Assembly: GCF_014898815.1 (NCBI RefSeq)
Contig: NW_026515546.1
Span: 124,001 to 188,000, forward strand
Direction: 5' to 3'
Length of the DNA: 64,000 nucleotides
Source of the DNA: Panonychus citri
Lineage: Eukaryota > Arthropoda > Arachnida > Trombidiformes > Tetranychidae
Numbering within the stretch: the first letter of the stretch is position 1; each line of letters opens with the position of its first letter. Below, one piece after another: positions 24,766 through 37,360 of this stretch. The translations under genes and the position numbers were made by a program. The notes beneath the pieces were generated by a model. It worked only from the letters and a program-made list of their open reading frames with translations, had not been told where the DNA came from and searched no databases.

Positions 24766-25258
24766 TATTAGAATCTATTTTAAAGATAAAATATAATTTA
24801 GTTACAGTTAAATATAAGAGAAAAAAAAATCACAAACAAAGAACAAGAAAGAGAAAGAGATAGAAAGAGAGAAAGACAGATGAAAAAGAGAAGAAAGAAA
24901 GTAAAGTAAAGACACAAACCCGAAAGACTAAGTGAACAACCAACAATGTCAAAGAACAAAAAACCAATCAGATTGGAATAATTAAAATGGATTAAAAACA
25001 GTTAAAGTTAATCAAAATTAACAAAGGTAACAATTAATGATTAAAGAAACAAGAACAATAATCAATTTTGTCTTTTCAATCAAATGACGGAGCCAAATGA
25101 AGACACCAAACGAGCCAATAGAAAACCAGGGACCGAATAATAATAAACAATATTCGCGGTTTTCTTTTTTCTATTGACAATTTTTTAGAAAATTAGACAA
25201 TTAATTCAAATTGGATCGATGGTTTGGTCTGTAAACACACAACTCGCAATTAAAGTGA
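24766..25258. other. ASF1 5' flank
   Basis: Between the ASF1 start codon and the right repeat arm. A/G-rich near the start (24820-24900). The ASF1 promoter must be here or in the repeat arm; no TATA element seen. Confidence 0.45.
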
Positions 25259-25601
25259 TGAATTAATTTCTCGATGTGAATAAGAAATGACTGAATTTCC
25301 ATGAAAATGATAATAGAAACACTTAAATGGCGCCTTAGTTGAGGTTCCACCTTTTCTTGTGTCTACATTTTCAGTTCTCTTTCTGTTCTCTTTCTTTTTC
25401 TTTTTCTCTTTCTTTTTTGTTCTTTTCTCTTTTTGTCTCTCTTTCTCTCTGTGTTGATTTTTTCTTCTCTCGATTCTGTTCATTTGAATTGTGTCTTTTT
25501 TTTTTCTCTCTCTCTCTCTGTCACTTACACATTTAAATTTCCATTAGTTAGTTACCTAATTAACCATAATCATCGACTTAAAGTTAATCATCAACATCTT
25601 A
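25259..25601. repeat. Inverted repeat right arm flanking ASF1
   Basis: Reverse complement of 23305-23655. The TC run here (25507-25520) is shorter than the 48-b GA run of the left arm, and one TTTCTTTTTC unit is extra. Confidence 0.85.
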
Positions 25602-25709
25602 GTTTCTTTTCTAATTCTTTTTTCTTTTTTTTCTTTCCCATATTCCTCAGTCTTATTGGCTCTCTCTTTGCATAATTTTCTCTTTCTCTCACTTTGATGT
25701 TTTTACTCT

Positions 25710-25920
25710 TTTTCATTCTCTTTCATTCTCTCTTTTCCTCTCTTTCTTCTGACTCTTTTGTTTTGTTTTAGTTTTAGTTTTTTTTTGCTCTTCCATCATC
25801 ATCTTATTACCATGAATTCAGTGTTGATTTTCTATTCTCTTTCAATGGAATCAAACCTTCACTCCAAAGGAATCAACATTGTAAACAAAAGACCAAACGT
25901 TTCATCTTCTTCATGATTTC
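25710..25920 (+). repeat. Direct repeat A, copy 1
   Basis: About 211 b, repeated almost perfectly at 27446-27656. It contains TTACCATGAATTCAGTGTTG and ends TCATCTTCTTCATGATTTC. A 34-codon frame (MNSVLIFYSLSMESN...) is present in both copies but unsupported otherwise. Confidence 0.9.
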
Positions 25921-25931
25921 ATATATAATTT

Positions 25932-26286
25932 CCAGTATAGGAAGGTTTCCAATGGAAAAATAACCCCAGACCCGACTAGTGGCGTGATTTTATTGAAAAG
26001 CGCGATTTATGAACAACAAACTTGATGATTAAAGAGATATATAAATAGATAAAGAACTCAAAATCCAAATAACAACGCGCACCATTTTCGCCTTTCTCTC
26101 TCAAAGCTCTTTTTTCTCTCTCTCTCTCTCTCGCTCTTTGTCTTTCTTTTCTTCTTTCTTTCTTTAAAGGCTTCTTAAGAACTAACCATCAAAGTAACAC
26201 ATTGATACTTTTGCTGTTTAATCATCAACATTAACCACTAATTAACAGTATAATTGTGGATAACAAAACATCAAACACTTTACATC
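25932..26286 (+). repeat. Inverted repeat B, left arm
   Basis: 355 b, near-perfect reverse complement of 27091-27445; spacer 804 b. The outer end is CCAGTATAGGAAGGTTTCC and the inner end ACACTTTACATC. It includes TATATAAATAG at 26038-26048 and a TC run near 26112-26134. Confidence 0.92.
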
Positions 26287-26805
26287 GGTGATATTGTGCC
26301 AATCGGAAAAAGAAATCTCCAAAATGATCTAAAATCAAGACGTAAATCCTCATTCTCATCCTCAACTCTCTTTCTCTCTCACCATCATCCTGATTTTAAT
26401 TCAATTTTAATTTAATTTAATGTTCATTTTAATTCTACAAAATTAAAAACCAACGATCTACTAATGTAGATGATTAACTTTCAATTTTAACCTTCACTTT
26501 TAATTGTATTCAATACTAATCTTTGTCTTCATTTGTTATTTTTTTTCAAAGTTTGTTTGTGAAAGTTAATTGTTGTTAATCAATATGCTAATTCAACTTA
26601 GATCAGTTCCTGATTGAATTGAATGAATTATGATTTCTTTGACTCGCCATTCAAATACAAGTTTAATTAATGAATTCAATATACAATTCAACTACAAATA
26701 TTTTTGTTTTTTATTTTTTATTTTACTTTAATTTAAATATTAAGTAACTTTATAGTTGAATTTATTAATTCAGAATCATAAACATCTTGTTGGATCAAGT
26801 TCAGT

Positions 26806-27123
26806 TCAATCGGGATACACTTTTACAGTTGCTGGATCAATTAGATCACCATTGAAATGGAAAAATTTGGTCCATTCTAAACAAGAAGTTTCAGATGATA
26901 GAAATTGGTATTTTAAATGAGAATTGTAATCTTCGATTCCAAGCTTAAAATTGACAAGATGTTGACACCAACTAATCCAAGGTTTATTGAATAAATCTTT
27001 TGAGCCTTTAAAGGTAGGATTAATCAAATGGTATTTAACGAACAAATCATTTCTTCGTTTTTCTTCGTAAATGTTATCAGGAAAAGTGTGGATGTAAAGT
27101 GTTTGATGTTTTGTTATCCACAA
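26806..27123 (-). pseudogene. Orphan open frame inside the inverted-repeat spacer
   Basis: A 105-codon open frame with normal-looking protein composition (LINPTFKGSKDLFNKPWISW, SCLEWTKFFHFNGDLIDP) but no ATG anywhere in it; it is bounded by stops at both ends. Its first residues lie in the B' arm. It could be an exon whose partners are lost, a relic of a mite-specific gene, or chance. The B' arm carries TATATAAATAG on the same strand about 215 b upstream. I do not recognise the sequence. Confidence 0.3.
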
Positions 27124-27445
27124 TTATACTGTTAATTAGTGGTTAATGTTGATGATTAAACAGCAAAAGTATCAATGTGTTACTTTGATGGTTAGTTCTT
27201 AAGAAGCCTTTAAAGAAAGAAAGAAGAAAAGAAAGACAAAGAGCGAGAGAGAGAGAGAGAGAAAAAAGAGCTTTGAGAGAGAAAGGCGAAAATGGTGCGC
27301 GTTGTTATTTGGATTTTGAGTTCTTTATCTATTTATATATCTCTTTAATCATCAAGTTTGTTGTTCATAAATCGCGCTTTTCAATAAAATCACGCCACTA
27401 GTCGGGTCTGGGGTTATTTTTCCATTGGAAACCTTCCTATACTGG
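27091..27445 (-). repeat. Inverted repeat B', right arm
   Basis: Reverse complement of 25932-26286. It carries the same TATATAAATAG element on the minus strand (27339-27329), so the two arms' TATA elements point toward each other across the spacer. Confidence 0.92.
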
Positions 27446-27656
27446 TTTTCATTCTCTTTCATTCTCTCTTTTCCTCTCTTTCTTCTGACTCTTTTGTTTT
27501 GTTTTAGTTTTAGTTTTTTTTTGCTCTTCCATCATCATCTTATTACCATGAATTCAGTGTTGATTTTCTATTCTCTTTCAATGGAATCAAACCTTCACTC
27601 CAAAGGAATCAACATTGTAAACAAAAGACCAAACGTTTCATCTTCTTCATGATTTC
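27446..27656 (+). repeat. Direct repeat A, copy 2
   Basis: Copy of 25710-25920 starting directly after the B' arm. The two A copies flank the B-spacer-B' unit. Downstream sequence diverges right after CATGATTTC. Confidence 0.9.
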
Positions 27657-28579
27657 TTTCTCTATTTTCACCATCTTTTCTTCTTGTTTATGTCAATCTC
27701 GTCTTCTTCTTTTTCCCTTTCTTATTGTTAATTACATGAGATAAATGTTTATCTACAGTTAATTACATGTTCGATAAACTGTTGTCACCCATTGATAGAC
27801 AGATTTTAGAGACAAATACACATCCAAGATTATAAAAGAAACAGTGATTGCTTGAGATTACCACTAATCCTTGAAAATACGAAACAAAAATAAGAAATAT
27901 TACAGAATCTGGTCTCTGTATTACTACAAGATAAACCCATTAAATTGTGTCATCATTATTTGTGGACGGTGATATTGATTTAACCTTAATCTCGATCTGT
28001 TGGTATTGCTCATTTTTCGCTGAGCTGCAAAAACAATCAACTTGGAATCATTTCTCTAGCCCTAACCTATTTTCTGGTTTCACTGATTACCCATTTATTA
28101 TGGATAATTTATTTCCTCAATCACTATCTTCTAAACAATTAATTTCCTGCCTGTAACAACAACAACAACATTACCTGTGACCCTTTAAAATCCAATCCAA
28201 TCAATCTGGATAATCTACCTTCTTTATTTACCATCCAATGTAAATAATCTGGATATTTTTTGATTGTATTACGATTGAAAGTATCTTGCAATCTAAACCA
28301 AATAACCAACTCAGTATTACTAAATTATATTACAATTAGATCTGAATTATCATCATCACCATTTGGACACAACACCTCAAGTGCTCAATTCTCATATGCT
28401 TTGCTCCATTCATAACATAAAAATCCATTAACTTAATTACTCTCACACACATATATAATATTTTATATTCATCAAGCAACAATCAACAGTATTCATCGAT
28501 CTATATCTTCGTCATAATAAAGATCTAAAGAAAATAACAACAATCAACCAAGAGAAATCAAAAAAGGACACCAATCATC
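27657..28579. other. Upstream region of the FERM gene
   Basis: AT-rich, with a (CAA)n patch at 28157-28171. TATATAATATTTTATATT near 28451 is the best TATA candidate for the FERM gene, about 130 b before its ATG. Short frames (27947-28156) are unsupported. Confidence 0.45.
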
Positions 28580-29042
28580 ATGAGTGAATTGAAGAGTTTG
28601 TTCAAATTTTCATCTAAAAAGGATCTCACATGTGATTTTAAAAGTACAATTAAACTTCTGGATGACGAGGAAGTACTTGAATGTGATTTTACCAAAGAGC
28701 ATAAAGGACAACATTTACTCGATTATTGTTATAAGAATCTAAATCTATTGGAAAAAGATTATTTTGGTCTTCGATATGTTGATCAAAAGCAGCAAAGGAA
28801 TTGGCTTGATCCAAGTCGATATATTCTAAAGCAAGTTAAAGGATTAAGCCCGATTGTTTTCTGTTTTAGAGTTAAATTCTATCCAGCTGATCCAATTAGA
28901 TTGAAAGAAGAAGTTACCAGATATTTTATCTTCATGCAATTGAGACGTGATCTACTTCATGGGCGACTTCAATGTTCCTCGAATGAACTTCCAATTCTAA
29001 TGGCTTACATAATACAATGTAAGTATCACCTAATAACCTCAC

Positions 29043-29078
<36 letters not shown>

Positions 29079-32000
29079 GTTACCAATGATCGGCTTTTAT
29101 TAGTAAAAACAATCCATGAATTAACTTGAACTGAATTCTATTGAAACATTTAATGATTTTTTATTCATTGTTTCTACTCTAACGTTGCATAGAATTATTT
29201 TTTCCCTTTCATGGTTACTTGAGTTTTCAGTATTTGAATATTTGTTATATGTTTTGTATTATTATTTTCTTATTTCTTTTAGCCGAATTGGGGGATTATG
29301 ATCCTCAAGAACATGGAGAGAATTATATTTCCAGCTTCAAATTAGTTCCAAACCAAACGGCGAAACTTGAGAAAACCGTCTGGGAGATTCACATGAAAGA
29401 CATGAGAGGATTAACTCCAGCTGATGCTGAGCTCAATTTCATCAAGAAAGCATCAACCCTGGAAACCTATGGTATCGACCCACATCCCGTTAAAGATCAT
29501 AAAGGTAAACAATTATACCTTGGAATCAATTATAATGGGATTACAACATTTCAAGGAAATCGTCGAATTCAAAGCTTTAAATGGTAAGAAACATCCTCGT
29601 CATCATTATATTGACATAATCATCTTGATTATTTTTTTTCTTAACTTCTAATTGTCTTATTCTTTTCTTTTTCTATCACACCATGTTAGGAATGAAATTC
29701 AAAAGCTCACCTATGAAGGAAGAATGTTCATCGTCCATGCATCAACTAATGATGTAAGAATTTAATTCATATTCTAATCATCTGATACAAAAATTAACCA
29801 ATCAAACTTGAATCAATCAACAACCGATTTCTAGACAGACAATCAAACTATTCAGAGATTGAAATTATTCCTTTAAGAAATGAATGAGAATACATTTTAT
29901 CCTGAATGATTTGTTATATTACAATCAAGTTTTTTATTTCCTTGAAGATAATATTAATGATGATTAGCTTGCAAACTGATTAATTTAACAATGACTATCA
30001 TGTAACCAAGTCAATCTTCATAACCTTGTTATTTACTGAGATTTTATTATTATTATTTCTTCAAGGAAAAAAAAACTTCCAGCTCAGAAAAGACAATTAA
30101 TATTTCCTCTATTGTATTATTATGACAATTTGGAAAATTACTTAACCATGATAGATTATAATCAATAATCATTTTGTTTACCCAATTGACCACAGTAACA
30201 AAAGACTAAATCAGATTAAACTCAAAATCTAATTTCAAGAGTTAACAGTTAATTACTTGAACCGAGTAACATAAAAACTAACAATTTATATTATAATCAT
30301 AATCAATCTTTAATTTCCTAGTTGATTGTGTTTTCCTTCAATAATATTGATGAAGAGAAGAGTAAAAAAATCAAGCTCCAAGAGTAATATTTTCCTATGG
30401 AAAAAAAAGTTTCACTGGAAAATTGATCGATATTAACTAAGGGATATGACAAGTCATGGTTAGTTTAATTCTGGTATAAATCAACAGTCACAGTCGGAAT
30501 TATATTTACAATGAATAATTAAGATGGTGTAACAATCAATTTTATCTAACAATTAATATACTCCTCATGAGTTCATCCTAATGTTGATTGTTTTATTGAT
30601 TGTTGATGATCTTGTTTTTTTTTGCTGGAAGAGATTGTTATTCATTATAAATTTGATTATTTTCTCAATCCTGAATCGTCATTAAGGTTAATTGTTTGTT
30701 CAAATGTGAATTTCTTGTCTTGTTTGAAATTTTATAAAAAGAGATAATGATGATGTTTTTTACGAATAATTAACTAATTAACGTTTTTTTGCTTCTTCCT
30801 CTTCTTCTATGGTCATTTAATTGTCCAGAAAAAGAAACATCTAGTTGGGTTTAAATGTCCAAACACTTCGGCCTGTCATTTCCTCTGGAGATGTGCAGTT
30901 GAACAGCGATACTTTTTCACGTAAGTCTAATTGTTACTCTGTTGATTCTGCTATTCGACAATCAATCATCATGATCATGTTTTTAATTGTACATTTAACA
31001 ATTAACTGATTAAATGGAAAACGTGAGAGGAACATGATTAACATGTATTTCATCACCAATGGCAATTAATTTTTCTCCATCATTTTGTCAACCATGTTAA
31101 GAGACAGAGACCAGGAAATGATACACGAAAGAAGGACTATCAAGAAATCAGTGAACTCGATTAATATGTAAACTAATTGAGCTTGGACTGAATTTTAACT
31201 GGAAGGAAATTATTATTTACTACTATTAAGTTAATTGTTTCTGACAACAATTCAAAGTTTACATAGTTTGTTTTATCAAAATCTAACTGTCAATTTATGA
31301 ACTGTCTTAATTAGCTAATCATACATTTAGCTAGTTAATTGTGACTAAATTAACAATTGATGAGTTGAAACTAAATTGTCATCTGTATAATACTTTACCA
31401 TTAGACACTGACTATTATTTATAGCACTTGAATCATAATGATCATTCCGCTGATCATAAAAAAAAGTGATTAACTCAAGATAATTTGAAATAATCATCAA
31501 TCAGTGAATGATGATGATGATTATAAGTCAAGGATAACCTTTATTTAACTTGAGCAATCTTAGTATTGATTTTTTTGTTTTAGTTGATGATCTGATTTGA
31601 TTATTTTTGATTGATTAAATAATTCTTGTCTTATATTTTCAGAATGAACTCTTCAAATGATATACCTTTGGTTACCACTGGAGGTGGGCTATTTAAAACA
31701 TGCAAATTAAGATACACGTACGTTGATTTGAATAAGAAAAATATCCTATCAATTTCTGTCCTATGATTAAGTGCATTTCATAAATTGTAAATGGTTAATT
31801 GTTCACAGGGGTCGAGTTGAAAAAGAAATAATCAATGACATGAAAGGAATCGATCGGAAGGAAGCGACTATCCAACGAAGCTATTCAACAGCATCCGCAC
31901 CTCCTCACATCCGAACTATCGGTCGTTCAAGTACTGCACCAATTACTACCTCTGAACAGGATCGAGAACACGAATCTCCTAATCGAGAATCAAATTTCAA

Positions 32001-33105
32001 TGGGAAAGGTTAGTCATTTATTTTGATTATCTAACTAACGTTATATGTGCGTGTATTTGTCATTACCTAAACACTTTTTGTTAGATTAGTTGTTATTTTT
32101 CATGTTATACTGTTAAAACAATCAATCATAAATATCGTTATTACCTGTAAACCTTAGATTTACATTGAATATCTATCATCACAATGGTAATTTAACAACA
32201 ATTATTATTGTAATAATTTCAAGGTTTTCGTTTTTAATGATTTGTCTTGTTTTTCTTTTCATTTTAATGGTTGTATCCACCCTTGGATTCTCATTTTTCA
32301 TTAATAGTTGATGAAAAAAAAAATCTGATGAAATCAGTTACATGAAATATTATTGTTTAGATGAGTTTTTTCTCACTTATTGTATATATGTGAATTAATT
32401 TTTCTCTCTATTCAATTTCTTCCTTAATTAGATCCTTATTGGAACTATTCTACTTTCTCGGAACCAGAGGAAAATCATGTAACCTCTTCACCCCATGCTT
32501 TGGATCCTTTCGACGAGGAAGAGTGGGACACTTCAATGACGTCCACTCTTCCCACTGAGTTTGACTTGAGGCCTGATATTACGCCCACCGATGAAGAAAG
32601 TCGTTCTATGGCATTCGAAATTCCTGCTGTTCGATCTTCTCCGTCTGCGAATCTTTTCAAGAAAAATGGTACTGGCGAGGGTGGAGATGATACCACGGGA
32701 GATGATGAAGAGATAGAACATGATGACGATGATCTTGGTGATCATCATAATGAAAATAACATTGACCAGGGAAGCTCAGGGTGTGGAACTAGTGGCGATG
32801 GGAAAAAGTTGATTAAACCATTGATCAAATTATCTACACCCAATTCTGAGGATGATAAAAACGCTGAGGAAAATCCATTCGATCCACTAGGCTCGTGTCG
32901 ACCGTGTTGCAATCTACTACACTTACGGACTTTCATGTTAACAGCATTATTGTTACTCTTGTTCGCCTCGTGCCTTGTTGTGTTGGTCATCGAATCGGAG
33001 TCCGATATGTTTGGACCTTTACGAAAAACCCCTGAAATGGTCATTCTTCGTCGAGATTATTATGAGCCAATGAAGAGAAATTTTATGAGAAAATTTATCA
33101 GGTGA
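28580..33105 (+). CDS. FERM domain protein, FRMD3/FRMD5-like, with C-terminal membrane segment
   Basis: Seven exons with matching phases: 28580-29018, 29283-29583, 29690-29753, 30829-30920, 31643-31717, 31809-32008 and 32432-33105; 614 residues. Residues about 15-300 form a FERM domain: F1 (LDDEEVLECDFTKEHKGQHL, LEKDYFGLRYVDQKQQRNWL), F2 (ELGDYDPQEHGENYISSF) and F3 (TLETYGIDPHPVKDHKGKQL, KCPNTSACHFLWRCAVEQRY). The FERM-adjacent region follows (KLRYTGRVEKEIINDM). The middle is acidic and Ser/Thr-rich. A hydrophobic segment at about 559-577 (LTALLLLLFASCLVVLVI) precedes a basic tail. This layout matches vertebrate FRMD3/FRMD5, which link membrane proteins to the cortical actin skeleton. Intron 1 holds a (TC)n run at 29045-29074. 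Confidence 0.93.
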
Positions 33106-33555
33106 CATAGACAAGAATCTAACTAATATTCTTACCTCAGATGATGAATAAGCTCAACAATCAATAATAACTAATCATGAAAAAGTCATTATTGAGGAAA
33201 ATGAATCAATTTCCTTTGTGAACATTGAAATAATGATGATGAAATTTTCTCAAAGGAAAAAAGTTCAATGTAAATATTATTTGGTTTAACAACAATCTTG
33301 ATTGTTACCGGTGATAAAATTAGGGTTTATAATTATCATGACAAAAAGGAAACAATTATAAAACAATAACCAAACATAGAGAAACAATCAAAGAAGGAGG
33401 AAAATTGAAACCATTTGAATAATAACATGATTCCATAATCAATATTAATCTTTGGATTGCTGATTAAATCAAATTATCATCAATCATCAATTATTATTAT
33501 TTGATTGAATTTAGGATCAAAACGTGATGCAAATAATTCACAATCAAGGACATTA
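33106..33555. other. 3' flank of the FERM gene
   Basis: Very AT-rich. No gene seen. Confidence 0.4.
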
Positions 33556-34067
33556 CAGTCAAATCACTTTGAATTCATATACTCAAAAGATTGAATTTAT
33601 CTTTCAGAGGAAACAAAATTTTTTTTATTAATTATCAATTCGTCTCTTGCTCTATCGAACTATGTAAATCATGATCAATAATTTTTATTTCTTAAAATTA
33701 GTTAAAAAACTATTGTGAAATTTGATTATAACAATAATGACATTGACAATTGATTATCGAATCTGAAGGAGAAGTTGTAGTGAAATTTAATTATTAATTA
33801 TATTAAATCTAAACCAGAAAATTTAATTCATGAAACATTTCACTGCAACTTCCAATTCAGGTTCGATAATGAATTGTTATTGCCATTATTGTAATGCTCA
33901 AATTTCACAATAGTCTTTTAACTAATTTTAAGAAATAAAAATTTATTGATTATGATTTACATAGTTCGATAGAGCAAGAGACGAATTGATAATTAGTAAA
34001 AAATTTTTGTTTCCTCTGAAAGATAAATTCAATCTTTTGAGTATATGAATTCAAAGGGATTTGACTG
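33556..34067. mobile_element. Palindromic MITE (Tc1/mariner-like ends)
   Basis: 512 b. The ends are CAGTCAAATC and its complement GATTTGACTG, each next to TA (33554-33555 and 34068-34069), which fits a TA target duplication. The two halves (33556-33786 and 33835-34067) are reverse complements over about 232 b with scattered mismatches, leaving a loop of about 50 b. No transposase is encoded. The CAGT terminus and TA target are typical of Tc1/mariner derivatives. Confidence 0.82.
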
Positions 34068-35713
34068 TAATCATTTTAAATCAAATGACATTAGGTATCT
34101 TAAAGATACTTGATTTCAAATTGCTGATTTAAATTGTTAACTTTAATCAAAAAGACATTTTCCTCTTTTATATTACAATTATAAAAGATAAACGCTAATC
34201 AACAATTAATTTGATTAACATTATCTCATCATAATTAACCACTTTTAAACATTTTCTTTCTGTATGGTTATGATTTCCATGTTTCCGATTTTTCTGTCCA
34301 CTTTAAATTTATTTATTTCTAATTATTTAATCGTTTGCATGTAATCATTTATTTACTTTTAATTATTATTATTATTGCAAATTTCTATTGATTGTTCACA
34401 ATTTACACAGTCAATTAACATCAAACGCACTTGATTAACTTTGATGAGTTAACTGTATCTTTATCACCCAAAGATGAGCACATTTACTTACCCAACTATT
34501 TAATTCACAAATAACAATTTAATTTGTTTGAAATCCTTTAAATCTATTATATAGATAAGATTAATTTTAATTGTAAACAATTTAAACGTCCATTCCTGAT
34601 ATAAACCAACAACAACAACAACAACAACAAAGATCTGACCAAAAAGACTGACCAATTTGTGAGAAACCATAACAATTCATCCAAGAAAACTAATTGTGAC
34701 AATTATCAATCATTGTATTCACCTATGAATTTAATTAAGTGAAACTCAAACCATATAAACATGGTTTAAATTGTAACAATTAACAAAAAATTCCGAACCC
34801 AAGAAAAAACAAACCTTTAAACAAACTAATCCATTCATGAAAAGCTAACAGAGAAAAAGCCATTGACGAACATACAAAACAATTAACAATTCTTTAAATT
34901 GATGTAATTTCTAAAAGATAATCATCTTAATCACAATTTGTACAATTCTCATGACCCAAACAATTAACGATAATATAAACCAATTGATATTGTCTTGATT
35001 TTGTATTTCTGTTCATCTCTTTAACTGAATTTGACAATTTGACAAAAGAGAAGCAATAAAATAACATATCACTTTGTCATCTTTTTAATTGTGTAATTTA
35101 AATTCTTCCCAAATGTTCAATAGAACATTTAATCAACTCGAATTTGGGCTACTCTGTATTCGAGAAAAATTATCGATCCAAATTGTTACGCATTCGTTTT
35201 GAGTCATTTGGGTTTCATTTTCGATTTTCGTGTTTACAATATGGCAACTCTTTGATTCTCTTAACAATTAAGGTAAGAATAATTTTCTCTTTCTAATTAA
35301 TTGTAACAATTAATTTCTATCAAGAGATTAATGTTCCTCTATTGTTGATTTGATTCTCTAATTTTAAATTGGAATAATTTTCTTTCTCTGATAATCTTTT
35401 CATCTCATTGACCATTTGATTTTCTGTTCTGTTGCTAAGCTTTTCGTCCCCTTTTTCAATTCTATTAATAGATTTTGTTGATTCTCCATTTTGGAAATTA
35501 ATTTCTTTTCTCAATTGTTAATTAGTTGTGTTCTCTGTTCATTTATTGAGTCAATTAAATTCCAAATGTTTTCTAATTGTGAACATTTCATTCATAATTC
35601 TAACGGTTTCTTTGTTTATCCATTCACAGGTTTGTCTCAATTCGGATTTTGCTTTTGATTATCGAACATTAAATTGATTGATTTTGTAATTGTCACCAAT
35701 TCAAGTGGATAGA
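34068..35713. other. Upstream region and 5' leader of 7B2
   Basis: AT-rich with (CAA)n at 34607-34630. A probable 5' UTR intron runs from 35273 (AAG/GTAAGAAT) to 35629 (CATTCACAG), so the 7B2 leader would begin before 35273. A short upstream frame, ATG GCA ACT CTT TGA at 35241, lies in that leader. Confidence 0.45.
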
Positions 35714-36744
35714 ATGTTATTCAGATTTTTAATTGTTCCATTGGCTCTTCTCCCTTTCGCCTGTGGTTATGGTAAATTAATCCAATTGGGTGATGGTTTA
35801 CTCCAAGAACTTTTCAACCGATATGGATCAAGTATAAAAGATGATCCATTTGAAGTAGATTTTGATGTAAGAATTAACTGGATTCTTTTTGGTTAATTGT
35901 TGACAATTTTGCTTTTTTTTCTCGATTACAATTGATCTAATTTTGTCTTTTTCTCTATTTGTGATTAGAAACAAGGAGGTGGAAGTTTAAACTTACCTGT
36001 TGATGAAGGAACTTTAAGTAAAATCCCTCGATCAAAATTCCAAACTCGTATTGATGACATTCTATTAGGAAGTGAACCTTCACTTCGTGACTCCGAATAT
36101 CTTGAACATTCATCACTTTTCGGACCAAAATACGTTCAAGGAGGTGCAGGGGAAGGTCGACAATTGTTAAAACCCGATGGATCTGTTGAAAACTTCCAAG
36201 TGATCAAATCAGATTCCATTTTACCAGCGTATTGTGATCCTCCGAATCCATGTCCAATCGGCTATACAAGTAAATCAATTTCATTTCATTTTTCTTTTCT
36301 CCCTAATCAACTAATTGTACTATTTTCTCCTTCTCAATTGTTCAGCTGATGATGGTTGCTTGGAGACTTTTGTTAACTCAGCGACATTTAGCCGTGACTA
36401 TCAATCATCACAAAAGTGTATGTGCGACCGTGAGCACATGTTTGAATGCTCAGGTAACACGGAGGAAAATCAATTGGACGCTTTGGCTCGATCGATACAA
36501 AACAATGTAATTTCAGATTCGGAATTTGATGAATTGGTCGACCGAATGCAAGAAGGACACAAAGTGGTCGCTAAAAAGTTTCACGCCACCAAAAAGGTAA
36601 AACCGTTGATTGATTGATTATCGATTGTCGATGTATTTTAACTGTCTGTCTTGTCTTTTTTGTTTCCAGCGTAATCCTGATTATCTAATGGGCGAGAAAT
36701 TACCAGTGGTCGCCAAGAAATCACCTCATCTTGCTAAGAACTGA
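35714..36744 (+). CDS. SCG5: Neuroendocrine protein 7B2 (secretogranin V), PC2 chaperone
   Basis: Four exons: 35714-35866, 35969-36269, 36346-36596 and 36670-36744; 259 residues. 7B2 is a secretory-pathway protein that helps proPC2 mature, and its C-terminal peptide inhibits PC2. The start gives a signal peptide (MLFRFLIVPLALLPFACG). The hallmark is YCDPPNPCPIGYTTDDGCLE (from residue 140) with paired cysteines and the following FVNSATFSRDYQ. The C-terminal peptide NPDYLMGEKLPVVAKKSPHL contains the conserved VVAKK inhibitor element (248-252). The cleavage region reads ATKKRNP, a Lys-Lys-Arg site rather than the longer basic run of vertebrates. Its presence implies peptide-hormone processing by a PC2-type convertase. 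The four-exon structure has consistent phases. The symbol is that of the vertebrate orthologue. Confidence 0.95.
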
Positions 36745-37318
36745 ATTAACTAATTTGAGAAAACCGTTAATTTCCATTCATCTCTTATCCTCCATTACTT
36801 CTGATTATTGATTGTGAATTCCTTAATTTCCTATTGATCTCTTTCTGATTGTTAACTATCATAATTGTAATTGTTTCATATCACAATTCTATTTAATCTC
36901 TTGATTGTTTCCAATTCCGATTTAATTTCCGATTGTTTCAACTGTCTCAATTCAAATTATTTTTATTTTTATCATGATTACATCTCCAATTGTTATTATC
37001 ATCAACCTGATTAACTGGCAACAATTTAAAGCTCTAACAAAAAATAAAAGATATCCTTTAATTCAAATCCAATTTACTATTCTTAATTTATGAAATTAGA
37101 ATACATGTATCAATTAATACATCTAATAATTTACTTCTAAAAGCCATTTACAGAACCGATAATCAAACGAACTGTTAATAAATACCAGACCATCAAATAC
37201 TCAAAGTAAATACCTGAGTAAATGAAGATGATTAATAACAAATATCACCCAATTAGCTGAGCTAAATTAACACTAGAATTGAGAATTAGTCATTGATATT
37301 TAACCATGAAGAAAATGA

Positions 37319-37356
37319 TGTACAAAAGGATGAGGTTCAGGGAAATCACCATCAGT
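37319..37356 (+). promoter_or_regulatory. Core promoter of peptide gene 1 (TATA-like + initiator)
   Basis: TGTACAAAAGG at 37319 and the arthropod initiator TCAGT at 37352, 33 b apart. The paralogue at 40899 has TGTAAAAAGG and TCAGT in the same places. Here a MITE begins 5 b after TCAGT. Confidence 0.55.
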
Positions 37357-37360
37357 TTAA

